Below are positions 53,974 through 61,178 of a stretch of 64,000 nucleotides of DNA, one piece after another. Each line of letters opens with the position of its first letter. Position 1 is the first letter of the stretch. Source of the stretch: JACKII01 sp963974445 (GTDB lineage: Bacteria; Pseudomonadota; Alphaproteobacteria; Bin95); contig CAXBDI010000003.1 in NCBI GenBank assembly GCA_963974445.1, positions 1 through 64,000 of the forward strand, written 5' to 3'. The notes beneath the pieces are model-generated. The model saw only the letters and a list, made by a program, of their open reading frames with translations, made no database searches and had not been told where the DNA came from. A program made the translations under genes and the position numbers.

Positions 53974-54163
53974 CCGCCACATCCTCCATCGCCGGAAAGA
54001 TTTGCGCAGGCTCGGTGTCGAACAGGGAGCCGGGCGCCAACCGCTCCAGGCTCGCCTTGGCGCGTTCCAACATCCGCACCGCTCGGTCGGCGCTGTCGGC
54101 GCCACCCGGATAGCCCTGGCCATTGACCAGCCAAGCCTGCATTTGATCTCTATCAATCATCAT
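53966..54163 (-). CDS. Small GatC/AtzG-like amidase partner protein
   Basis: 65 residues. The helical body and the motif GSLFDTEPAQIF recall GatC- or AtzG-type small subunits that pack on the cognate amidase. AGGAG is 5 nt before ATG 54163 and an in-frame ATG follows at 54160. It overlaps the amidase start by 8 bp. Assignment rests on motif and context. Confidence 0.65.
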   Translation of the reverse strand: MMIDRDQMQAWLVNGQGYPGGADSADRAVRMLERAKASLERLAPGSLFDTEPAQIFPAMEDVADE

Positions 54164-54229
54164 TCTCTCTCCTAGCGACTATGCTGACAGTCTAGGCCGA
54201 GTTTAAGCGCCAAGCCAGGAGGCAACGTC

Positions 54230-55033
54230 ATGACAGAATCGCCGCTTTCGAAGGTTCCGATCCCAGCCTCGGGCTCCGCCGGCCTGCCCATCCGCAGCGT
54301 GCCGTTCGACGCCCCCTGGCAGTGGCTGACCGATGGCTGGCGCGATCTGCGGCGGGTGTGGCCGCTGTCGCTATCCTACGGCGCGGTGTTCGCGGTGGCG
54401 GCGCTGGCGCTGCTGGTCGGCCTGTTCATTCAGGGCGCCCAGGCGGTGATCCTGACGCTGGCCGCGGGTTTTCTGTTGCTGGGGCCCTTGCTGGCCCTCG
54501 GTCTCTATGAGGCGAGCCGCCGGTTGGCCGCGGGCGAACCGGTCGATGCCTGGAGAATAGTGTTCGTTCGCACCGCCTCACCCATGCAGATGGCGTATCT
54601 GGGCCTTGTGCTGATGTTGCTGTTTATGTTCTGGCTACGGCTGGCGACATTGTTGTTCGCGCTGTTTTTCGGCCACCAGGCGTTTCCGCCGCTTGCTGAC
54701 CTAGTCCCGACGCTGTTGCTGACGGCGCATGGCCTCGGCCTGTTGGTCGTCGGTACGGCCATCGGCGCGGTTCTGGCCATCACCGCCTTCGCCCTGTCTG
54801 CGGTCAGCGTCCCGTTGCTGATGGCCCGCGATATCGACTTTTTCACGGCGGTCGCCACCAGCATCAAGGCTTTGGTCGAGAACCCGCGGGCGATGCTGCT
54901 GTGGGCGGGATTGATCGCGGCACTGATGGCGCTCGGCATGGTGACGATGTTTGTCGGGCTGATTGTCATATTTCCGCTGATCGGCCACGCCACGTGGCAC
55001 GCCTATCAGGATGTGGTTGAATCGGACGACTAG
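54230..55033 (+). CDS. DUF2189 domain-containing membrane protein
   Basis: 267 residues with six predicted helices (for example residues 45-65, 70-90, 120-140, 160-180 and two near 195-255). The N-terminal PIRSVPFDAPWQWLTDGWRDLRR precedes the first helix, a DUF2189 feature, and GPLLALGLYEASRR follows helix 2. Function is unknown in the family. The gene is divergent from the GatC-like gene (66 bp) and stands alone. Confidence 0.82.
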   Translation: MTESPLSKVPIPASGSAGLPIRSVPFDAPWQWLTDGWRDLRRVWPLSLSYGAVFAVAALALLVGLFIQGAQAVILTLAAGFLLLGPLLALGLYEASRRLAAGEPVDAWRIVFVRTASPMQMAYLGLVLMLLFMFWLRLATLLFALFFGHQAFPPLADLVPTLLLTAHGLGLLVVGTAIGAVLAITAFALSAVSVPLLMARDIDFFTAVATSIKALVENPRAMLLWAGLIAALMALGMVTMFVGLIVIFPLIGHATWHAYQDVVESDD

Positions 55034-55160
55034 CGCGGCGCCATGCCGAGCGCCGATGGTTGACTGGATTGTTACAGAAGTGTGACAAAAATCTCTGTAC
55101 ATTGCGTCAAAATGGCATAACCTGTCTCCACTGACCGCACCGAACGATGGAGACATAGAT

Positions 55161-55340
55161 ATGCAATCGCCCACGATCCTATGGATGGCCTCCAGCCCTC
55201 GGCGGCAGGTCTTGACCCGCACGCGGAAGTCTGAAGAGCGGCGGCAAGAGGGGTCGCGCCGGACAGCGGTGTGGTTCGTCGCGCTCACGGCGGCAGCGAC
55301 TGCGGCATTGGCTATGCTCGGGCAGTTCCCGACGGCGTAG
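55161..55340 (+). CDS. Possible small membrane protein
   Basis: 59 residues. A basic, polar N-terminal half is followed by a predicted helix, TAVWFVALTAAATAALAML. GGAG lies 8 nt before ATG 55161. A TTGACT box at 55060 with TGACAA 17 nt on may be a promoter. There is no recognised family, and the 3' end lies next to a degraded GNAT gene on the other strand. It may be spurious. Confidence 0.4.
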   Translation: MQSPTILWMASSPRRQVLTRTRKSEERRQEGSRRTAVWFVALTAAATAALAMLGQFPTA

Positions 55341-55352
55341 AGGGCCGGGCGA

Positions 55353-55651
55353 TCGCGGTTCCAGATCGAGTTCGAAACCTTCATGACCGTTGACGAAGCC
55401 TAAGCGCGCATAAAAACGGTGCGCGTTCCTACGGGTTTTGTCCGAGGTCAATTGCGCCAGAGAGGGACCGCGCTCCGATGCGGCGACGCGCACCGCTGCG
55501 GTCTGGCCACCGCCAGCAATTGGTTCAATTGGTTCGGGTCGGCATCGACGGCCTGAAAGGCCGCCGGATGCCGCGAATCCAGCGGCAAGCTTGGCTGCTC
55601 GCGGCCTCGGCCCAAATCGTTGGCGGTGGCGGGGCGGAAGCGCGCCGGCAT
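55353..55651 (-). pseudogene. Decayed GNAT acetyltransferase gene
   Basis: From ATG 55651 the sequence begins MPARFRPATANDL, a GNAT N-terminus, then skips about ten residues to QPSLPLDSRHPAAF and AVDADPNQL. At about 55493 it jumps to another frame encoding the C-terminal part SLAQLTSDKTRRNAHRFYARLGF. The acetyl-CoA-binding centre (about 50 residues) is missing, so there were at least two deletions and one frameshift. It starts 4 bp after the metallo-hydrolase stop. Confidence 0.72.
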
Positions 55652-55655
55652 AGCG

Positions 55656-56633
55656 CTAGACGTGCAATTGATAGCTGACAGCGCTCCAGCGGAAGCCGCC
55701 ACCGCTCATCGGCTGGACAAAGCCGACGGCGGGGAATGGCATATGATAACCGGTGGCCGGAATACCGTCGGCGGCGGCCATGCCCAGCAGTTTCTTGCGG
55801 GTCGCGACCGCGCCCTCCTTATCCATGTCGAAGCGCACGTGCCAGTCCGGCTTTTGCAGGCTGACGATGTAGTGGTTGCAGACGTCGGCGAACAGCAGCA
55901 GGCGCTTGCCCTCGCTTTCGATGTGAAAGGCCATATGGCCCGGCGTATGGCCGAAGGCCGCGACGGATGTTATGCCGCCCGCGACGCTGCCCTCGTCGCC
56001 GAGGAAGCTCATCTTATCGGCGAGAGGCACGACATTCGACTGCACCAGCTTGCCGACGCGGTTCTCCGCCATATCCGGCTTGGACCAGAAGTCGTACTCG
56101 GCCTGGCCGGTCACATAGCGGGCGTTCGGGAAGGCCGGTTTGCCGCCTTCCATCAGGCCGCCGATGTGATCGGGGTGCATGTGGGTGAGGACGACGATGT
56201 CGATCTGGTCCGCGCCATAGCCCGCGTTTGCGAGGCGGGCGACGAGGGCGCCTGCGTTCGGGCGGCGGCCTGCGCCGTTGCCGGTGTCGAACAGCACCAA
56301 CTCGCCGCCGGTGTTGACGATCACCGGCGTAAACCCGATTTCCATGCGGGTTGGCGGCAGGTTGTTGGCCGCTGCGTATTCCTGCACCGTCTCCGCCGTC
56401 TGGTTCTCGCCGAAGATCGGATGGGGTCCGTCGAGGGCGATAGCGCCGTCGTGGATCGTCGTGACTTCGAACTTGCCGAGCGGGAAGCGGTAGACCGATG
56501 GACGAGTCGGCCCCAGCATCGGCGCGGCGGCGCTGGCGGTGTTCAAAACGGCACTGCCCAGCATCGGTGCGGCGGCGGCGAGGCCGGCAGCAGCGCCCAG
56601 CGCACCGCGGCGGGTGAGATGTGAGGTGGTCAT
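55656..56633 (-). CDS. Exported MBL-fold metallo-hydrolase (Tat signal)
   Basis: 325 residues. The leader SHLTRRGALGAAAGLAAAAP contains a twin-Arg motif, so folded, metal-loaded export is likely. The dinuclear zinc site is THMHPDHIGG near residue 150, with further ligands expected in FGHTPGHMAF and DVCNHYIV. It belongs to the lactonase/beta-lactamase-like branch; the substrate is not evident. Start ATG 56633, with AGGGAG 9 nt upstream. It is followed by a degraded GNAT gene on the same strand. Confidence 0.9.
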   Translation of the reverse strand: MTTSHLTRRGALGAAAGLAAAAPMLGSAVLNTASAAAPMLGPTRPSVYRFPLGKFEVTTIHDGAIALDGPHPIFGENQTAETVQEYAAANNLPPTRMEIGFTPVIVNTGGELVLFDTGNGAGRRPNAGALVARLANAGYGADQIDIVVLTHMHPDHIGGLMEGGKPAFPNARYVTGQAEYDFWSKPDMAENRVGKLVQSNVVPLADKMSFLGDEGSVAGGITSVAAFGHTPGHMAFHIESEGKRLLLFADVCNHYIVSLQKPDWHVRFDMDKEGAVATRKKLLGMAAADGIPATGYHMPFPAVGFVQPMSGGGFRWSAVSYQLHV

Positions 56634-56731
56634 GCGGATATCTCCCTTGGGTGCGAGCATGGACGAGGTTGCTTATTCGAAGCCGAACCCGCAACCAAAT
56701 CAACCGGTCATTGCGACCGTGTCTTGCAGGA

Positions 56732-58804
56732 TCACGCTAAATTGAGCGCCTTCAACACAAAGGCATATTGCAGCGCATCCTCCTTTAGGCTGTCGAAGCG
56801 GCCGGAGGCGCCGCCGTGGCCGGCGGTCATCTCGGTCTTCAGCAGCAGCATGTTCTGGTCGGTCTTGGTGGCGCGCAGCTTGGCCACCCACTTCGCCGGC
56901 TCCCAGTATGTCACCCGCGGGTCGCTGAGGCCACCGATGGCCAGGATTGGCGGATAATCCTGCGCGGTGATGTTGTCGTAGGGGCTATAGCCCTGCATCC
57001 GCTCGAAGACGACCGGGTCTTTGATCGGGTTGCCCCATTCCGGCCATTCCGCAGGGGTCAACGGCAAGGTCGGGTCGCAGATGGTGTTGAGCACGTCAAC
57101 GAACGGCACGTTGGCGACGATGGCCGCGAACTTCTGCGGCGCCCAGTTGGCGACCACACCCATCAGCATGCCGCCGGCGCTGCCGCCCTCGGCTGCGACT
57201 GCATCGGCCTGGGCGATTCCTTCCGTCACCAGATGATCGCGTACACAGATGAAGTCGCGGAAGGTGTTTTCCTTCTTTTCGCGCGTGCCTTCCGTGTACC
57301 AGCGATAGCCTTTGTCCATGCCGCCGCGCACGTGCGCCTGCGCCCAGACGAAGCCGCGGTCGACCAGGCTGAGCCGCACAACGCCGAAACTCGCCGGCAG
57401 GCTGATGCCATAGGAGCCATAGCCGTAGAGCAGCGTCGGCGCCGGCAGCTTCGCGTCGGCGCGGTGCACCAGGGTGATCGGCACCTCCTCGCCATCGCCG
57501 GTTTTCGCCAAAAGGCGGCGGGTGACGTAGTCGGCGGGATCGTGGCCGCTCGGCACCTCCTGGCGTTTGCGCAGAATGCGCTCGCGGGTGGTCAGGTCGT
57601 AATCATAGGTCTCCTGCGGCGTCGTCATCGAGGAATAGACGAAGCGTAGGGTCGTGGTCTCGAACTCCAGCCCACCGCCGAGGCCGAGCGAATAGGCCTC
57701 CTCTTCGAAGCCGATGGAGTGCTCCTCACCGCCGGCGCTCGCGCGCACGATCAGGCGGGGCAGGCCGCCCACCCGCTCCAGCCGGGTGAGGTGCTGATGG
57801 GTGAGGTGAAAGCCCAGGATCAAGCGCCCGCTCTGGTGCGGCACCAGATCCCGCCAGTTGTCGCGACCGGGGTTCTCGACCGGCGCGGTCACCAGCTTGT
57901 AGTCTTCCGCCGCATCGGCGTTGGTACGGATAACGAAGCGCTCGCCGTCATGGTCCAGGTCGTACTCGACGCTCTCGGCCCGGGCGGCGATCAGCCGAGG
58001 CTCGGCGGTGGGATCGCCGGAGGGGATCACATGCCATTCGCTGGTCTGGTGGTCGTGGGTGGTGATGGCGATGAAGGCGCGCGACGCGGTACGGCCGACG
58101 CCGACGAAATAGCCGGGGTCTTTTTCCTCATAGACGCAGACGTCCTTGGCCTGGTCCGTACCGAGTTCGTGCCGCCAGACGCTGTAGGGCCGCCAGTTGG
58201 CGTCGCGTTTGGTGTAGAACAGGTGCTGGCCGTCGCCGGCCCAGGTCATTGAAGGCGTCGCCTCGTGCAGCTCGTCGGCGAGTTCATCGCCGGAGGCCAG
58301 ATCGCGCACCCGGATGGTGTATTGCTCAGAGCCGCTGGTATCCGCGGCCCAGGCGAGCAGCGCGTGGTCGTCGGTGTGCTGCATACTGGCGATGCGGAAA
58401 TAGGCTTTGCCCTCTGCCTCGGCATCGCCGTCGAGCATGACCTCGGGCCGGTCCGGCGCATCGACAGGTGAGCGGCAGAATTGCGGGTGCTGTGCGCCGG
58501 GCTGAAACCGGCTGAAATACGCCCACTCGCCGTCCGGCAGAGGCACGGAGGCGTCGTCCTCCTTCAGGCGGCCTTTCATCTCGGCGAAGAGCTTGGCTTG
58601 CAGGGCCTCGGTGTCGGCCATGACGGCCTCGGTGTAGGCGTTCTCCGCCTCCAGATAGGCGCGAATTTCGGGATCGAGGACACTGGGGTCGGCCATCACC
58701 TCCTGCCAGTTCTCGGCCCGCAGCCAGGCATAGGGGTCGGCGATACGCTGGCCATGATGCTCCATGTGAGCATCGCAGGTGCGGGCGACGGGTGGTGTTG
58801 GCAT
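56732..58804 (-). CDS. ptrB: S9 family peptidase, oligopeptidase B (protease II)
   Basis: 690 residues. An N-terminal beta-propeller gates a C-terminal alpha/beta hydrolase. The Ser nucleophile is in EGGSAGGMLMG near residue 535, Asp in GGLSDPRVTYWEPAKW near 622, His in TAGHGGASGRF near 660. HVRGGMDKGYRWY precedes the active site, as in oligopeptidase B, which cuts short peptides after basic residues. The start (MPTPPVARTCDAH) agrees with the family, where the N-terminus is close to HMEHHGQRIADPYAWLR. It stands alone on the minus strand. Confidence 0.93.
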   Translation of the reverse strand: MPTPPVARTCDAHMEHHGQRIADPYAWLRAENWQEVMADPSVLDPEIRAYLEAENAYTEAVMADTEALQAKLFAEMKGRLKEDDASVPLPDGEWAYFSRFQPGAQHPQFCRSPVDAPDRPEVMLDGDAEAEGKAYFRIASMQHTDDHALLAWAADTSGSEQYTIRVRDLASGDELADELHEATPSMTWAGDGQHLFYTKRDANWRPYSVWRHELGTDQAKDVCVYEEKDPGYFVGVGRTASRAFIAITTHDHQTSEWHVIPSGDPTAEPRLIAARAESVEYDLDHDGERFVIRTNADAAEDYKLVTAPVENPGRDNWRDLVPHQSGRLILGFHLTHQHLTRLERVGGLPRLIVRASAGGEEHSIGFEEEAYSLGLGGGLEFETTTLRFVYSSMTTPQETYDYDLTTRERILRKRQEVPSGHDPADYVTRRLLAKTGDGEEVPITLVHRADAKLPAPTLLYGYGSYGISLPASFGVVRLSLVDRGFVWAQAHVRGGMDKGYRWYTEGTREKKENTFRDFICVRDHLVTEGIAQADAVAAEGGSAGGMLMGVVANWAPQKFAAIVANVPFVDVLNTICDPTLPLTPAEWPEWGNPIKDPVVFERMQGYSPYDNITAQDYPPILAIGGLSDPRVTYWEPAKWVAKLRATKTDQNMLLLKTEMTAGHGGASGRFDSLKEDALQYAFVLKALNLA

Positions 58805-58888
58805 GCGGAACGGGTCCTTAGAGAGCGGGCGGCGGAGGCTCGTTTTAGCTCAGCTTGGGCGAGGAGTGGGCCAAATCAACCACAATCG

Positions 58889-58987
58889 CCCCCCCGCTTG
58901 ACGCGGGGTCCATGCCTGAGAGCCAACCGCAGAGTTCGCTCCTTGTGTTGACTGCTCAGGCATGGACCCCGGATCAAGTCCGGGGCG
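58889..58987. repeat. Dispersed double-hairpin repeat, copy 4
   Basis: Left arm 58892-58908 pairs ccccgc with gcgggg around ttgac. Right arm 58967-58985 pairs ccccgga with tccgggg around tcaag. The inner flanks tccatgcctgagagcc and gctcaggcatgga form the long inverted repeat. It is in the 228-bp gap between the 5' end of ptrB and the 3' end of the dioxygenase gene, both on the minus strand. Confidence 0.85.
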
Positions 58988-59032
58988 GAGGGAAGTGGGA
59001 CGTTTTCCGGTTTCCAACAGCCGCCAGCGACC

Positions 59033-60007
59033 TCACCCAGACGCCGCCGCAATCCCGCCGCCGGCGCGGTCGTGGTGGGCGTGCATGTCCTGGTCCGGTG
59101 GGCGCTGCGGCCAGTCGGGCATCATCAACCAGAGGCGGAGCATGTGGCGCTTCTCCGCAAGCGCCTGCGCATCCTCGTAGTCGGCGCGGCCGTGGAAGAT
59201 CAGGCGGTTGTTGAGGAATTGAATTTCGCCGGGCTGCAAGTCCATCTCGAAGCACAACTCCGGCCGCTGTGCGACGGTATTGACCAGGGCTAGGGCGTCC
59301 TTTTCCTGAGCAGTCAGAGTCACGCCCTCGCTTTCGGTATTGCGCACGGCGATGGGCAGGTAGAACGAGGCGGGCCGGCCCTCGATCTGGCCAAATACCG
59401 GCACCCGGTGCGGTGTGACCGGCGGCGCGCCGGCCTGCCGGTCCTCGCGGCGGCTGGTGTAGTGGAAGCCGCGCTCCAACAGCGGGATCATGTCCGGATA
59501 GTCGGCGGCGATGGCGTCTCGAACCGACGTCGAGGCGGTGATACGGCTGCCACCGCCGGCCACCGCTCGCTTCACACACAGCAGACCGACCACATCCACC
59601 GGGTCCATATGCATTTCCAGCGCGCCGCCGACGGTGTAGTAGCGGCCACCCTCGCCGATATCGCGGACATGGCCGAGCCGGTCGCCTTTGTAACTTTGCG
59701 AGACGCCAATGCCGATCTGCGCGCCCAGCACCCAGTAGGCGCGGGCGATATCCTCCTCGCTCCAGCGCTGCACCGGCAGCCGGCGGATCAGGGCTAAGCC
59801 GCGGCCCTGTTCCAGTTGCGCCTTGATTTGGGCGGCCATCGGCGCGAAGGCCGGCAGTACGCAGTCGACAGGCGTCAGGTCTTCCAGCGGTTTCGCGCGC
59901 AGAGCCGGCAACGTCGCCTCCAACTCCGCCAATACCGCGGGCGGCAGGTCGTATATCCAACCGGTGTCGGCTTCCAGATCGGCGGCGGTCCAGGCGTAGG
60001 CGGTCAT
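59033..60007 (-). CDS. TauD/TfdA-family Fe(II)/2-oxoglutarate-dependent dioxygenase
   Basis: 324 residues. The HxD of the iron facial triad is His 133 and Asp 135 in EMHMDPVDVV; the distal His is in NNRLIFHGRADYED near 282, and the 2-oxoglutarate-binding Arg in KRHMLRLWLM near 302. Family members hydroxylate taurine, herbicides, carnitine precursors and many other compounds; none is indicated. The C-terminal 20 residues are His/Asp/Gly-rich. It is divergent from ribF (182 bp). Confidence 0.9.
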   Translation of the reverse strand: MTAYAWTAADLEADTGWIYDLPPAVLAELEATLPALRAKPLEDLTPVDCVLPAFAPMAAQIKAQLEQGRGLALIRRLPVQRWSEEDIARAYWVLGAQIGIGVSQSYKGDRLGHVRDIGEGGRYYTVGGALEMHMDPVDVVGLLCVKRAVAGGGSRITASTSVRDAIAADYPDMIPLLERGFHYTSRREDRQAGAPPVTPHRVPVFGQIEGRPASFYLPIAVRNTESEGVTLTAQEKDALALVNTVAQRPELCFEMDLQPGEIQFLNNRLIFHGRADYEDAQALAEKRHMLRLWLMMPDWPQRPPDQDMHAHHDRAGGGIAAASG

Positions 60008-60189
60008 GACAAGCTTTCAGCGTCGATTGAGTGTCGCACCATTGCGACCGATCCAGACCGCCTGGTCAAGGGTTTGCCTGCGCGGCGAGACCCTGCGGCA
60101 GCCCTGAACTTGTGAGATCGGGGCTGTCTCCGCTATGCTAGAAGCAGCTGGCTGTCTGTAGCGCGGCCCAAAGCTTCAAGGACGAACCG

Positions 60190-61134
60190 TTGCACCATTT
60201 CCGTGGCCTAGAGCCTCTGCCGCAAGACCTGCGCGGCGCCGCCGTGGCGCTCGGCAATTTCGACGGTGTGCATTTCGGCCACCGGGCGATTTTGGCGGCG
60301 GCGCGGGCGGCTGGCGGGCGGTTGGGCGTGGTGACGTTCGAGCCGCATCCACGCAGTGTGTTGCGCCCGCCGGCCAGGCCGTTCCGCCTGACCTCAGCCA
60401 CCAGCAAGGCGCAGGCGCTGGCCGATGTCGGCGTCGAACTGCTGGTGGAAGTGCCATTCACCCTGGAATTCGCCAAACTCCCGCCGGAGGACTTTGTGCG
60501 CAAGGTGTTGGTCGATACGGTCGGCGCGGGGCATGTGGTCGTCGGCTTCGATTTCCGCTTCGGCGCAAAACGCGCCGGCACCGCCGCAACCATGCGCGCG
60601 TTGGGCGAGCGATACGGCTTTGGCGTGACGGTGGTCGAGGAAGTGCAGGCAAAGGATGGCGCGTCGTTCTCGTCCACCGCCATCCGCGAGCATCTGCGCG
60701 AAGGCCATCCGCTGGAGGCCGCCCGCATGCTGGGCCATTGGTGGGAGATCGACGGCATCGTCGCCGCCGGTCAGCAGCGTGGCCGCACCATTGGCTTTCC
60801 GACGGCCAATCTTTCCCTCGGCGATCTGTTGGAGCCAGCGCTCGGCGTCTATGCCGTGCGCTGCTCGATTGGCGAGGGCGAGAACCTGCGCTGGTACGAT
60901 GCCATCGCCAACCTTGGCCGCCGCCCGACGGTGGATGGCGAGACCTTGCTGTTGGAAACGCACGTGTTTGACTTTGAGGGCAATCTCTACGACAAGCCGA
61001 TGCGCGTGCAACTGCTGGCCTTCATCCGGCCGGAGCGCAAGTTCGACAGTTTCGAGATGCTGCGCGACCAGATCGCCAAGGATTGCGACACCGCGCGGGC
61101 GATGTTGCCGGAAATACCGGCCGACCCGCTTTAG
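60190..61134 (+). CDS. ribF: Bifunctional riboflavin kinase / FAD synthetase
   Basis: 314 residues. The N-terminal FAD synthetase domain has GNFDGVHFGHRAIL near residue 22 and FSSTAIREHLREG near 163. The C-terminal riboflavin kinase domain has QQRGRTIGFPTANLS near 198 and GVYAVR. It makes FMN and then FAD from riboflavin. The start is TTG at 60190, with AAGGAC upstream; no better ATG gives the conserved N-terminus. ileS follows by 44 bp, the usual ribF-ileS arrangement. No FMN riboswitch is seen upstream. Confidence 0.94.
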   Translation: MHHFRGLEPLPQDLRGAAVALGNFDGVHFGHRAILAAARAAGGRLGVVTFEPHPRSVLRPPARPFRLTSATSKAQALADVGVELLVEVPFTLEFAKLPPEDFVRKVLVDTVGAGHVVVGFDFRFGAKRAGTAATMRALGERYGFGVTVVEEVQAKDGASFSSTAIREHLREGHPLEAARMLGHWWEIDGIVAAGQQRGRTIGFPTANLSLGDLLEPALGVYAVRCSIGEGENLRWYDAIANLGRRPTVDGETLLLETHVFDFEGNLYDKPMRVQLLAFIRPERKFDSFEMLRDQIAKDCDTARAMLPEIPADPL

Positions 61135-61178
61135 CACCCTATATATTGAGCCGACCCAAGTTAGAGAGTCCCCGACCT

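Noticed and set aside
60008..60189. FMN riboswitch upstream of ribF
   Set aside because: The conserved multi-loop RFN sequence blocks are not present in the 182-bp region.
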